A stretch of DNA of 64,000 nucleotides from Alsobacter soli (lineage in GTDB: Bacteria > Pseudomonadota > Alphaproteobacteria > Rhizobiales > Beijerinckiaceae), in assembly GCF_003004785.1 (NCBI RefSeq), contig NZ_PVZS01000007.1, positions 144,204 through 208,203 of the forward strand, given 5' to 3'. The notes under the pieces were generated by a model. It was not told the DNA's origin. It saw nothing but the letters and a program-made list of their open reading frames with translations, and ran no database searches. Each line of letters opens with the position of its first letter. The first letter of the stretch is position 1. Below, piece after piece: positions 1 to 8,145 of the stretch. A program made the translations under genes and the position numbers.

Positions 1-1233
1 GGCCGGCTGGCCGCCGCTGAGCACCAGCCCGTAGTGGTGCGACTTGTGGCAGTTGCGGTCGACGATCACGACGTCGCCCGGCCGGACCAGGGCCTGCACC
101 ACCATCTTGTTGCTGGTCGAGGTGCCGTTGGTGACGAAGAAGACGTGGTCGGCCCCGAAGGCCCGGGCCGCCATCTCCTGCGCCTTCTTGATGTTACCGG
201 TCGGCTCAAGGAGGCTGTCCAGGCCGCCCGTGGTGGCGCTGCTTTCGGCCAGGAACAGGTTCATGCCGTAGAACTCGCCCATGTCGCGGATCCAGTCGGA
301 CTGGAAGACCGACTTTCCGCGGGCGATCGGCAGGGCGTGGAAGGTGGCGATCGGGCGCTGGGCGTATTTCTTCAGGTTGTCGAAGAAAGGCGTCTCGTAG
401 CGGGCCGCGACCCCCTCCAGGATGGAGAGATGGAGCTCGATCGGCTCCTCGATCGAGTGGAACACGCGGCGCAGCACATCGGCGTGGGGGTCGCCGGCGA
501 TTGTCTCCACGTTGCGGCCGGACAGCATGTAGAGGTCCAGCTCGGGCCGGATCCGCTTGAGAGCGCGGGCCAGCTCCAGTCCCAGGGGCGCCTGGAGCTT
601 CGCCTGGGCGACATGCTCCAGCAATTCGCGGATGACCGGCGCCTGGTGGCGGGAATGGAGCGGCACGTTCTCTCCGACCACCACCGCCGCAAGCCGCGGG
701 TTGAGCACGGTCGCGCAGATGGCGTCCTCGACAGAGCCGACGAACACCGGCTCGTAGACGAACTGATCCTCGCGCCGGCGCAGGCGACGCACCTGGCCCC
801 GCAGCGTCTTCCAGCGCGGCTCCTCCTGGGCGGTGACGTAGAGGACCTCGAAATAGGGTCGCCGAGCCTCGGCCGGCGCGACGACGCTCGGCACGATGTC
901 GGCGGCGACGACGTCCTCCTCCGCCTCCCACTCCTCCACCAGGTCTGAACCGCGGCCCACCATCAGCACTTCGGCGACATGCCGGGCGAGCCGCGCCGCC
1001 TCCGCGGCCTCGCCGGTCTCCACCAGGCCCCGCAGGCGCTCCACCGTGGGGCTGCCCGGGATGGCGTGGAACTGTTCGAGCACGGCGAGTTCGTCGAGGG
1101 TGTCCGCGAGACCCTGCGGGCGCTCCGCGCCTGCGGCCCAGTCGCGCGCCAGATCGGCCACGACCTGCCAACGGTCGTTGCGCGTGGCGTGCAGCACGAA
1201 GAACTGGTCGATGCGGGTCGCCGTCTTGGCCAT
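1..1233 (-). CDS. Orn/Lys/Arg decarboxylase, large PLP-dependent (C-terminal part beyond window)
   Basis: Read on the minus strand from the ATG at 1231-1233 there are 411 open codons to the window edge, so only the N-terminal part is visible. The first ~290 residues form the wing/linker region. The following segment, with TGGLDSLLEPTGNIKKAQ and FVTNGTSTSNK and ending near HKSHHYG, is the start of the aminotransferase-like PLP fold of the Orn/Lys/Arg decarboxylase class I family. Such enzymes decarboxylate basic amino acids to polyamines or cadaverine, consuming a proton, and often serve acid tolerance. The PLP lysine lies outside the window, so substrate choice is open. The gene diverges from 1471, and two TTACNGTAA-type sites lie between. 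Identity is secure at family level. Confidence 0.88.
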   Translation of the reverse strand, partial: MAKTATRIDQFFVLHATRNDRWQVVADLARDWAAGAERPQGLADTLDELAVLEQFHAIPGSPTVERLRGLVETGEAAEAARLARHVAEVLMVGRGSDLVEEWEAEEDVVAADIVPSVVAPAEARRPYFEVLYVTAQEEPRWKTLRGQVRRLRRREDQFVYEPVFVGSVEDAICATVLNPRLAAVVVGENVPLHSRHQAPVIRELLEHVAQAKLQAPLGLELARALKRIRPELDLYMLSGRNVETIAGDPHADVLRRVFHSIEEPIELHLSILEGVAARYETPFFDNLKKYAQRPIATFHALPIARGKSVFQSDWIRDMGEFYGMNLFLAESSATTGGLDSLLEPTGNIKKAQEMAARAFGADHVFFVTNGTSTSNKMVVQALVRPGDVVIVDRNCHKSHHYGLVLSGGQPA

Positions 1234-1325
1234 GAATGCCTCCCTCATGCGCGTGAGGCGGCATCCCGGGCCGGGCGCGCCGCGCAAACATGAGCGCAGC
1301 ATCCGCGGGCCGACGACCCGGGCGA

Positions 1326-1343
1326 AGTATCTTACTGTTTCAG
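1326..1343 (-). promoter_or_regulatory. TTACNGTAAGATACT-type operator candidate (copy 1)
   Basis: On the minus strand this reads CAGTAAGATACTT. It keeps one half-site (GTAAGATACT) of the dyad seen in full at 7497-7511; the other half is degenerate. It lies 93 bp upstream of the decarboxylase start and points toward it. Function as an operator is inferred from recurrence in neighbouring intergenic regions. Confidence 0.5.
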
Positions 1344-1393
1344 GGCGCGACGGGATCGTCAGGCCGGTGACAACCGCTCGGCTGGAGTCCGCC

Positions 1394-1408
1394 TACAGTA
1401 AAATACTG
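1394..1408 (+). promoter_or_regulatory. TTACNGTAAGATACT-type operator candidate (copy 2)
   Basis: The sequence TACAGTAAAATACTG differs from the consensus TTAC-N-GTAAGATACTG by one internal base and the first T. It lies 63 bp upstream of the ATG at 1471, pointing toward the small two-gene operon. Together with copy 1 it gives one site facing each divergent transcript. Confidence 0.5.
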
Positions 1409-1470
1409 CCCGCGTCGCCCGACGGGCCGCATGCTTGAAGGCGAAATAAATCTCCTCCAGCGAGCGGCTG

Positions 1471-1749
1471 ATGCACAAGAGGATCATCGCGATCGCCGCG
1501 GCCTTTGGCGCCGAGCAACGCGCTGCGGACCTCTATGCGCGCAGCCCGGGGTTCCGGACGCTCTGCGACGACCTGGCGGAGGTGATCCGGCTGTCTGAGA
1601 CGCTTCCCCGCACGCCCGAAAACGCCGTCGCCGCGACGGAATATGACCGGCTCGTGGCCGAACTGGTCGGAGAGCTCCGGGAGTACGTCAGGAATGCGGA
1701 TCAGTATCGGGGCGCAGGGAAGCAGTCAGAAAAAGGGGGCGACACATGA
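1471..1749 (+). CDS. hypothetical protein, 92 aa
   Basis: A short, mostly helical, soluble protein with no signal peptide or membrane segment. It contains acidic/leucine stretches such as LCDDLAEVIRLSETL and a C-terminal AELVGELREYV. I do not recognise a family. Reality is supported by its position behind a divergent regulatory region with the shared TTACNGTAA-type motif and by a 4-nt ATGA overlap with the next gene, which implies translational coupling. No strong Shine-Dalgarno precedes the ATG. Confidence 0.6.
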   Translation: MHKRIIAIAAAFGAEQRAADLYARSPGFRTLCDDLAEVIRLSETLPRTPENAVAATEYDRLVAELVGELREYVRNADQYRGAGKQSEKGGDT

Positions 1750-2156
1750 AGATGATGGTCACCGCCGCCGTCGCGGCGCTCGGGTTCCTCGCGCCGGCCG
1801 CGGCCTTCGCCCAAAAGGCCCCGGCCATATCGGGCGCCTATGTGGGCCCTGGCCAAGGCTGCGAGGAGGTTTTCGTCTTCCGCAAAGGGAAGGCCAGCTT
1901 CAAGGAGCCCCGCAACGCCTTTGGCTCCGCGTTCCTGGTCCAAGGCGGATCCCTGCGCACCGCCATGGCAAGCTGCAGGATCGGGCGCCGGTCGTCCGAC
2001 CCGAATGGCGTCACGACGCTTGACCTGAATTGCACCAACACGATGTCGTCGTCGGGCATGAAGGCCTACTTCCGCGCCCGGGAAGACGGCAGCCTGATGC
2101 GCCTGTCCGGCCCCAACGAAACCAGCGGCGACAGCTATCATCAGTGCGCGCCCTGA
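1746..2156 (+). CDS. exported hypothetical protein, 136 aa
   Basis: The N-terminus (MKMMVTAAVAALGFLAPAAA, cleavage likely after AFA near residue 22) is a typical Sec signal peptide, so the mature ~114-residue protein is periplasmic or secreted. The mature part is rich in Ser/Gly and has four cysteines (in GQGCEEV, ASCRIG, LNCTN and YHQCAP) that could form two disulfides. No family is recognised. Its start overlaps the preceding stop by ATGA, so the two genes are co-translated, and a strong hairpin terminator follows at 2183. Co-location with the decarboxylase and PPK2 block suggests a stress or envelope role. Confidence 0.7.
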   Translation: MKMMVTAAVAALGFLAPAAAFAQKAPAISGAYVGPGQGCEEVFVFRKGKASFKEPRNAFGSAFLVQGGSLRTAMASCRIGRRSSDPNGVTTLDLNCTNTMSSSGMKAYFRAREDGSLMRLSGPNETSGDSYHQCAP

Positions 2157-2182
2157 GCGGCCGCGCATCGCTGGGCGCAAGC

Positions 2183-2223
2183 GCCGGGGCGGCCTCTGAC
2201 TTTGGGGGCCGCCCCGGCCTTTT
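2183..2223 (+). terminator. rho-independent terminator after the 1471-2156 operon
   Basis: GCCGGGGCGGCC (2183-2194) pairs perfectly with GGCCGCCCCGGC (2207-2218) around a 12-nt loop and is followed by CTTTT. It sits 27 bp after the stop of the exported protein. Confidence 0.85.
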
Positions 2224-2242
2224 CCGTTTCCAAATTTCCGTC

Positions 2243-2272
2243 TCTCGCTGGGAGGCCTCTCGCTGGGAGGCC
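2243..2272. repeat. tandem 15-bp direct repeat, two copies
   Basis: TCTCGCTGGGAGGCC occurs twice in immediate succession (2243-2257, 2258-2272) in the space between the two convergent operons. It is non-coding. A second small hairpin (GCGGAGGG at 2288, CCCTCCGC at 2306) lies between it and the HlyD stop and could end minus-strand transcription. Confidence 0.7.
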
Positions 2273-2316
2273 TGGAGCCGGAGGCTGGCGGAGGGCCAGG
2301 CCCCGCCCTCCGCTGT

Positions 2317-3552
2317 TCAATGGCCGCCGCTGAAGATCAGGCTCTTGATCGGCATGATCAGCGCCTGGATGCGCAGCAGCAGCGCATGGACGAGTCCGAC
2401 CGCGTCCACGCCGTGGAGCACGAAGCGCTGGAACGAGCTCAGGTCGGCGCTCTTCAACTCCTCGTGGTGGCTCGTATAGGCGTTGGCGACGCAGCTGCTG
2501 CCCGGCGTCACGTCCTCCAGGCCGTTGTCGAAGAGCGGGTCGAGCCGCACCAGCACCGTGCCGGGCTTGGCGACCTGCTGGGCTTCGAGGAGCTGCTCGC
2601 CCCCGCGGAACTGGCCGGCCGCGATGTAGTCCTGCACGTCGGTGACCACCATGGGAATGATGCTCCACGGCTTTGAGATGCAGGCCGCCTCGGCCACCAT
2701 GCCGGCGCGCATCACCTGCGCCTCGATCTGCCCGAAGCCGGCATACAAGGACCGCCGCCCCGCGCCTTCGGGGATCAGCACGCCCGCCGCGCGCATGAAC
2801 GGGTTGACGATGTCGCCGACCTGCAGCGCGAACTGCTCGACGCGGCCGCTGACGCCGGCGCGGATCACGGTCTTGTTCAGCTCCACCTCGGCTTGCGCCA
2901 GAGCGGCCTCGGCGCTGGCCTTCTGCGCCGGCAGCAGCGTGGAGATGCGCGTCTCGACCGCCTGCTTGGCGGCCTGCGCCGCGTCCACCCCGCCCTGGCG
3001 CGTGTCGACCAGCGTCTGCAGCTTCTCGATCTCGCGGCGGGCCACGATGTCGGGGTTGCGGCGGTTGAGCTCCTGCTTGGTGGTGAGCTCGTTCAGCGCC
3101 TGGTCGTAGGCGCCCTGCGCCTGCGTGATCTGGCCTTCTGACGCCGCCAGGTCCGCCTGCGCCATCACGAGCTGGGCTTCGATCTCGGCCACCTTGCGCC
3201 GCGCGGTCTCGGCCTCCGCCTGCTGGCGGGAGTTGTCGAGCCTGAAGATGGGCTGACCCTTCTTCACCTCGTCGCTGCCCTTGACGAAGATCTCCGCCAC
3301 CCGCCCGTTGGCCTCCGGCACGATGGGCACCGTGCGGAAATAGGCGGTGACGTTGGTCGTCGCCGGGTGGTTGTAGAACACGGTCGTGATCAGGGCGACA
3401 GTGAGCATCAGGCAGCCGACGATGCCCCAGCGCAGCTCGAACCACACGGAGAACAGGTTGATCTCCTTGCCGAGCCGCTTGCCCTGCACGAGGCGCCGGT
3501 AAAGGTAGTCCGGCAGGAGCGTCAGCATGGAGCAGAGAATGAGTTCGAGCAT
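2317..3552 (-). CDS. HlyD/EmrA-type membrane-fusion protein (YiaV/YibH-like)
   Basis: This 411-residue periplasmic adaptor has an N-terminal membrane segment near residues 45-63 (IVGCLMLTVALITTVFY). It is followed by a biotin/lipoyl-like half (VPEANGRVAEIFVKGSDEVKKG), a long coiled-coil hairpin (~residues 110-215, rich in Ala, Gln and Glu) and the second lipoyl/beta-barrel half (RAGVSGRVEQFALQVGD). It would bridge an inner-membrane partner to the outer envelope for efflux or export. The upstream DUF3302-like gene ends 3 nt before it, the same pairing as YiaW/YiaV in enterobacteria. No separate pump or TolC gene is nearby, so the exported substrate is unknown. Confidence 0.85.
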   Translation of the reverse strand: MLELILCSMLTLLPDYLYRRLVQGKRLGKEINLFSVWFELRWGIVGCLMLTVALITTVFYNHPATTNVTAYFRTVPIVPEANGRVAEIFVKGSDEVKKGQPIFRLDNSRQQAEAETARRKVAEIEAQLVMAQADLAASEGQITQAQGAYDQALNELTTKQELNRRNPDIVARREIEKLQTLVDTRQGGVDAAQAAKQAVETRISTLLPAQKASAEAALAQAEVELNKTVIRAGVSGRVEQFALQVGDIVNPFMRAAGVLIPEGAGRRSLYAGFGQIEAQVMRAGMVAEAACISKPWSIIPMVVTDVQDYIAAGQFRGGEQLLEAQQVAKPGTVLVRLDPLFDNGLEDVTPGSSCVANAYTSHHEELKSADLSSFQRFVLHGVDAVGLVHALLLRIQALIMPIKSLIFSGGH

Positions 3553-3555
3553 CGG

Positions 3556-4095
3556 TCAGCGCTCCACCTGCTTCATGGGACGTTCCTGAACCGGACGGTC
3601 CTGCATGGGACGGTCGTGAACCGGGCGGTCGTGAACTGGGCGGTCTTGAACTAGGCGGTCCTGGGCCAGGCTTTCCTGCGCGATGGGCGGCGGCTGCTCC
3701 GGGATCCCCTTGCGCTCCACGGCATCCGCCGCATCGGCGCCGGAGTCGGGCGCAAGCCCGGCCATCTTCTCCAGCGAGCCCGCCATGCGCCGCAGCGGCG
3801 AGCCCCAGTCGGGGAGATCGACCAGCGCCAGCAGCAGGCCCGCGACCCAGAAGATGTGCTCGTGCGTGAAGAGGGCGAGAAGCCCGAGCACGGCCACGAT
3901 CTCGAACTGCAGCTTCTGCGACTTGTGGGCCATGCGCTCCGGCAAGGTGTGGATGCGCAGGAACAGCAGCCCCACCCCGAGCACGGCGAACAGGAGGAAG
4001 ACGCCCGTTCCCACCATCAGCACGTCGGTCTGGCCTGGGGCCGTGATGAATACCGGAAGCTGATGCGGGGCGGCGGGGTTGACGGCGACGGACAC
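3556..4095 (-). CDS. DUF3302-like inner-membrane protein with C-terminal pentapeptide repeats
   Basis: A 179-residue protein with two hydrophobic segments, about residues 24-47 and 66-91. The linking stretch around HTLPERMAHKSQ and the FTHEHIFW segment resemble the DUF3302 (YiaW) family, which partners an HlyD-type protein; the next gene downstream is exactly that. After ~residue 100 it has a charged cytoplasmic or periplasmic tail ending in six pentapeptides of the type DRPVH/DRPVQ. The start at 4095 faces a divergent region with a TTACGGTAAGATAC site at 4192. Family assignment is moderate; membrane topology is clear. Confidence 0.72.
   Translation of the reverse strand: MSVAVNPAAPHQLPVFITAPGQTDVLMVGTGVFLLFAVLGVGLLFLRIHTLPERMAHKSQKLQFEIVAVLGLLALFTHEHIFWVAGLLLALVDLPDWGSPLRRMAGSLEKMAGLAPDSGADAADAVERKGIPEQPPPIAQESLAQDRLVQDRPVHDRPVHDRPMQDRPVQERPMKQVER
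3571..3660 (-). repeat. coding 15-bp tandem repeats (pentapeptide DRPVx)
   Basis: Six in-frame 15-bp units encode DRLVQ, DRPVH, DRPVH, DRPMQ, DRPVQ and ERPMK at the C-terminus of the DUF3302-like protein. On the plus strand the unit contains GGGCGGTCGTGAACC-like text. Copy number could vary between strains without breaking the frame. Confidence 0.85.
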
Positions 4096-4191
4096 GGGGC
4101 GGCCTCACGTCTGCGTTGAAGCGCCGCGTCCGCCCGGAGGCGGCGCTGGCGTGCTTCCCCCTAACATCCGCGTCCGCCCGGGGGAGGTTAG

Positions 4192-4208
4192 TTACGGTAA
4201 GATACTGG
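4192..4208 (+). promoter_or_regulatory. TTACNGTAAGATACT-type operator candidate (copy 3)
   Basis: TTACGGTAAGATACTGG contains the full TTAC-G-GTAA dyad followed by GATACTG. It sits 127 bp upstream of the ATG at 4335 and 97 bp upstream of the divergent 4095 start, in an otherwise gene-free 239-bp divergent spacer. It matches copies at 1394 and 7497. Confidence 0.6.
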
Positions 4209-4334
4209 CGTCCCTCGCCGCGCCCCCGCCAAATCTTCGTGGGGCTGCACGCGCGAATCCGAATGGGCGTTCGATTGATCGCGCCGAGCCCTCCATGCGA
4301 AACCGGCCCGCAGCGGCCTTTGGAGGACACCGGG

Positions 4335-4772
4335 ATGCTCAATCGAGGACTGGCCTTCGGCCTTGCGCTCGCCCTGTTCGGCCTGCTCGCCGGCATCGCC
4401 CCCGCGGAGGCGCGGACGGGCACGGTGCGCATCCAGATCTTCAAGGCGGGATTCGTGGTCGGGGTGTCGGGCGGCTCCGGCATGCTTACGGTGGCCGGCC
4501 GCAGCTACCCGTTGGGGATCGGGGGCGTCAGCCTGGGAGCCACCGTGGGCGCCTCCAAGGCCGAACTGGTCGGCCGCGCCTACAACCTGACCCGTCCCAG
4601 CGACATCGAGGGCGTGTACACGGCCGCCGAGTTCGGCGCCGCGATCGCCGGCGGCGGCAAGGTCGCCAAGCTCAAGAACGCCCGCGGGGTCATCCTGGAG
4701 GTCCAGGGCCGCCAGGCGGGCCTCATGTTTTCGCTCGACCTGAGCGGGATGCAGATCTCCCTCAGGCGCTAA
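4335..4772 (+). CDS. DUF1134-like exported protein, 145 aa
   Basis: The ATG at 4335 is preceded by GGAGG at 4322 and gives a clean signal peptide (MLNRGLAFGLALALFGLLAG, cleavage near AEA). The mature domain is a small Gly-rich beta protein with GGSGMLTVAGRSYPLGIGGV and later DIEGVYTAAEFG. This pattern resembles the DUF1134/COG5400 family of exported proteins, with similarity to lipid-interacting SYLF-type folds. Molecular function is unknown. The stop lies 35 bp before the PPK2 start, so the pair is probably one transcript under the site at 4192. Confidence 0.72.
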   Translation: MLNRGLAFGLALALFGLLAGIAPAEARTGTVRIQIFKAGFVVGVSGGSGMLTVAGRSYPLGIGGVSLGATVGASKAELVGRAYNLTRPSDIEGVYTAAEFGAAIAGGGKVAKLKNARGVILEVQGRQAGLMFSLDLSGMQISLRR

Positions 4773-4807
4773 CGCTATCGGAAGCACACGCGCAGGACGA
4801 GGCCGCC

Positions 4808-5593
4808 ATGAAGGAAGACGTCTCCCTCAAGGGCAAAACCTACCGCAAAAGGCTCGCCGAGCTGCATGCGGAACTGGTGAAAGTGCAGCTCTGGGCCCAG
4901 GCGACCGGAGCCAAGGTCTGCATCGTCTTCGAAGGTCGCGACGGCGCCGGAAAGGGCGGCGTCATCAAGGCCATCATGGAGCGCGTCAGCCCGCGCATTT
5001 TCCGGGTGATCGCGCTGCCCGCGCCCACAGAGCGCGAGAAGACGCAGATGTACGTGCAGCGATACCTGCCGCATCTGCCCGCGGGCGGCGAGATCGTGAT
5101 CTTCGACCGCTCCTGGTACAACCGGGCGGGCGTCGAGCGGGTGATGGGCTTCTGCAAGGAAGAAGAGGCCGAGTTGTTCCTGGACGCCGTGCCTCTGGTG
5201 GAACGGGCGATCGTGCACTCGGGCGTCATCCTGCTGAAATACTGGCTCGAGGTGAGCCAGGACGAGCAGACCGCGCGCATGAAGGAGCGCATCGCCGACC
5301 CGCGCAAGGTCTGGAAGCTCTCGCCCATGGACCTCGAGTCCTACAGGCGCTGGTATGATTACTCCCGGGCGCGGGACGTGATGTTCGTGAAGACCGACAG
5401 CGCCCATGCGCCCTGGTACGCGGTGCGCTCCGACGACAAGAAGCGCATGCGCCTCAACGTGATCCGGCACATTCTCGACCACATCCCCTACGAGGACGTG
5501 CCGATGAAGAAGGTGAAGCTGCCCAAGCGCGACAAGGACCCGTCCTACGTGGAGCCGCAGTACGCCCGCAACTGGGTGCCCAACGTCTATTGA
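4808..5593 (+). CDS. ppk2: polyphosphate kinase 2 family protein (PPK2)
   Basis: This 261-residue enzyme transfers phosphate between polyphosphate and nucleotides (typically GDP or ADP to the triphosphate). A Walker A motif GRDGAGKGG lies at ~43-51, a Walker B-type aspartate in EIVIFDRSWYNRAGVE near residue 100, and the helical lid follows. Length fits single-domain class I PPK2 proteins. Longer in-frame extension exists upstream, but the ATG at 4808 begins the conserved helical start and follows a spacer after the DUF1134-like gene. Polyphosphate-driven NTP supply fits the stress character of the block. Confidence 0.93.
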   Translation: MKEDVSLKGKTYRKRLAELHAELVKVQLWAQATGAKVCIVFEGRDGAGKGGVIKAIMERVSPRIFRVIALPAPTEREKTQMYVQRYLPHLPAGGEIVIFDRSWYNRAGVERVMGFCKEEEAELFLDAVPLVERAIVHSGVILLKYWLEVSQDEQTARMKERIADPRKVWKLSPMDLESYRRWYDYSRARDVMFVKTDSAHAPWYAVRSDDKKRMRLNVIRHILDHIPYEDVPMKKVKLPKRDKDPSYVEPQYARNWVPNVY

Positions 5594-5635
5594 AGACCGC
5601 GGAGGCGCGCCTTGTAGCCGTCGCGCCTGCCACGC

Positions 5636-7347
5636 TCACGACGCCATGAGACCGACGATGATCGAGCCCCAGGTGGTGAGCAGGATATGGCCCACCGGAA
5701 CCGCGGGAGTGTAGCCGAGCACCGCGACGGGGCTGCCGGAGCGCTCCTGAACGGCCGCCATGGCGGCCGTCATGGTTTGCGCGCCCGCAATCGCCCCGAG
5801 CACGAGCACCGGGTTCATGCCGAGCACGTAGCGGCCCAGCAAGAGGCCCACCACCGGCGGCGCCAGGGTGACGACCATGCCGCCGAACACGAGCCCGACG
5901 CCCGCCTCCGCGACGGCCTTGAAGAACACCGGGCCGGCATGGAGTCCCGTCATCCCCACGAACGCGGCCAGTCCCAGCGCCGTCATGAGGTTGACGGCGC
6001 CATCGGGAATGCGTCCGAACAGGGGATAGCGCGTGCGCAGATGCCCGACGGCCAGACCCGCGAGCAGCGTGCCGACGCTGGTGCTGAGCGTGATCCTGAG
6101 GCCTCCGATCGGAAAGGTGACCAGCACGCCGATGAGGCCGCCGAGGAAGATCGCCAGGCCCAACACGACGAAATCCGTCGCCGTCGTGGGCGCCACGACG
6201 GCGCCGATGCGCGCCGCCGTTGTCCGGACAACCTCTTCGGGGCCGACCAGGCGCAGGACGTCGCCCTTGTCGATCACCAGGCCGGGGGCGATGGGCATCT
6301 CCTCGCCCCCCGGGTCATGGATCGAAGGTAGACGCAGCGCGTCCAATCCTCCTGGCCGACCTCCGCGACGGTGCGCCCCGCAAAATCGGGGCTCTGCACC
6401 AGGACGTCGAGCGAGGCTATCGGGAGGTCGAGCAGCTCACGATCATCCACTTCTTCCGCCCGCGGCCCGACCCGCTCGACGATGATGTCCCGCCGTCCGG
6501 AAATGGAGAGAACATCCCCTGGCTCCAGGATGAGTCCCATCTCCGCCGCCAGGATGCGCTCCCCCCGGCGGACATGCTGGATGAACAGCCGATGGTCACG
6601 CGCTCCCGCCTCCGCCTCCGCGACCGTCCGGCCCGCCAAGGGCGACTCCGCCGCCAGCCGAAAGGCGCGGAGCTCGAATTTGCGCCAGGCGGAGGCGACG
6701 CCCGGCTTCTGCCGGGAGATGCCCAGCTTCTTCTCCAGGGCCAGCGCTTCCTCGCGCAGATCGACCCCGAGCAGCGCCGGGGCGATCACGCTGCAGAACA
6801 GGATGAGCCCTGCCGTGCCGAAGACGTAGCAGACGGCGTCCGCCACCGCGATATGCGCGACATAGCGGGCCTTGTCGGCGTCCGGGAGCGGCAGTTGGTT
6901 GATCGCCTCGGTCGCCGTGCCCATCGCCGGACTTTCGGTGAGGGCGCCGGAAAGAAGGCCGGCGGAGAACCCCGGATCGAGCTTCAGGGAGCGTGCGACC
7001 GCCACGGCCACGATCAGCCCCGTCACGGTGCACGCCAGCGCCAGCAGCACGGGTTTCAGACCGTCACGCCTGAGGGACTGCAAGAACTGCGGGCCGACCG
7101 AATAGCCGATGCCGAACAGGAAAAGCAGAAACAGGAAGGACTTCAGCATGCCCGAGACCGGCGCCTCGGCGAACTGCCCGACGAGGATGCCCGCGAACAA
7201 CGAGCCGGTGACCGGGCCAAGTCCGAACCCGGCGATCTTGAAGCCGCCGATCCAATACCCGGCGCTGATCACCAGGAAGAGGGTCAGTTCGGGATATCGG
7301 ACCAGGAAGTCGTGAAGCCACGCGAGCACGGCGGTTTCTCCGGCCAT
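5636..7347 (-). pseudogene. aspartate:alanine exchanger (AspT) family transporter, single-base frameshift
   Basis: Two adjoining reading frames together spell one AAE-family antiporter of about 570 residues. The 5' part (7347 down to ~6310) starts MAGETAVLAWLHDF, has five or six membrane helices and the first RCK/TrkA-C regions. The 3' part (from ~6312 down to 5636) continues GGEEMPIAPGLVIDKGD and carries the second membrane half ending GSIIVGLMAS. The junction falls in a run of six C at 6307-6312 (minus strand MTRG|GEE); adding one C restores a single frame. AspT proteins exchange aspartate for alanine and, with decarboxylation, generate proton motive force. True mutation, phase variation and assembly error all remain possible. 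Confidence 0.82.
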
Positions 7348-7413
7348 GCGCGAACCGCGGAAGTCCGGCCGCGCTCGAGCCAGCATGCGCCCGCGGCTTG
7401 CCTTGCATGAGTG

Positions 7414-7424
7414 TCTTACAGTAG
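7414..7424 (+). promoter_or_regulatory. TTACNGTAA-type half operator candidate (copy 4)
   Basis: TCTTACAGTAG retains CTTAC-A-GTA of the dyad. It lies 67 bp upstream of the AspT start and 73 bp from the perfect copy at 7497, so the divergent spacer carries two sites as at 1326/1394. Confidence 0.4.
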
Positions 7425-7496
7425 CGCCGCCTCCCGGAGATCGCGCCCTCACCAGCTCGCTGAGAGGCGCTCCCGCGCCGGAGAACGTCCACGCGA

Positions 7497-7516
7497 ATCT
7501 TACCGTAAGATACCTG
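7497..7516 (+). promoter_or_regulatory. perfect 15-bp dyad operator ATCTTAC-C-GTAAGAT (copy 5)
   Basis: ATCTTAC (7497-7503), a central C, then GTAAGAT (7505-7511) form a perfect palindrome continuing as ACCTG. This is the best copy of the motif and defines the consensus. It is located between the divergent aspT-like gene and the Spy-like gene. The size and symmetry would suit a dimeric regulator such as a TetR-type protein; the regulator is not visible in the window. Confidence 0.65.
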
Positions 7517-7644
7517 TCCAGGCCGCGTCGAAGTGCTTGGATATGCAAAGCGCCACCCGATAAATGCTCGGCGATTCACGCCTTGAGCTAGGCCACGCTG
7601 TTCGCTGTCGAGCGCTGCGTTTCACCATGACGAGGAGGACGACC

Positions 7645-8145
7645 ATGCTGAAACCCGTATTGATCGCAGCCGCCGTGATCGGATTGGGCTGGAGCTCGGC
7701 CCACGCGCAGTCCGCCTCCCCTGCGGCGGCCGGCTCGGACAGGTTGAGCAGCGCCGACCTCAGCGCCATCCTGGATGCGCGGATCGCGGCGACCAAGTTC
7801 GCCCTTCAACTCACCCCTGAGCAGATGAAGCTGTGGCCACCCGTGGAGGAAGCCATCCGCGCCAGGGCGGCCGCACGTCATCTCAGGATCGCCCGTCTTC
7901 AATCGGGGCAGTTCGAGGACGCGAGCCTGGCCGACCTGATGCGCAAGCGGGCCGACAACCTCATCCAGCGGGGGGAAAGCCTGAAGAAGCTTGCGGACGC
8001 CTGGCAACCCTTGGCCGCGACCCTCTCCGACGAACAGAAGCATCGGTTGGCGGTTCTCACCCTCTTCGTCCTGCGGGAAGTTCGCGACCTGAGATCCCGC
8101 GGGCATTCTTCGGTCGATTTTTCGGACGACGATGACGAAGAGTAG
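7645..8145 (+). CDS. Spy/CpxP-like LTXXQ-motif periplasmic protein
   Basis: The ATG at 7645 is preferred over 7627 because an AGGAGG lies 8 bp upstream. It gives a signal peptide MLKPVLIAAAVIGLGWSSAHAQ. The mature protein (~145 aa) is alpha-helical and contains LTPEQMKLWPPVEEAIRAR at ~60, the LTxxQ signature of the Spy/CpxP superfamily, and a second variant (LSDEQKHRLAVL) at ~125. It ends in an acidic tail (DDDDEE). Such proteins act as periplasmic chaperones or stress sensors. It is driven from the divergent region with the dyad at 7497. Confidence 0.78.
   Translation: MLKPVLIAAAVIGLGWSSAHAQSASPAAAGSDRLSSADLSAILDARIAATKFALQLTPEQMKLWPPVEEAIRARAAARHLRIARLQSGQFEDASLADLMRKRADNLIQRGESLKKLADAWQPLAATLSDEQKHRLAVLTLFVLREVRDLRSRGHSSVDFSDDDDEE

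Noticed and set aside
34..948. Long plus-strand frame opposite the decarboxylase
   Set aside because: Antisense shadow: His/Arg/Val-rich composition and no family resemblance, while the minus frame encodes a clear decarboxylase.
3571..3660. The 15-bp repeats as a CRISPR-like array
   Set aside because: Units are contiguous with no spacers and are in frame in a protein.
2141..4483. 780-codon minus-strand frame spanning HlyD and DUF3302 genes
   Set aside because: Low-complexity Arg/Gly/Pro/Ala text typical of an off-frame in GC-rich DNA; two real genes occupy the other frame.
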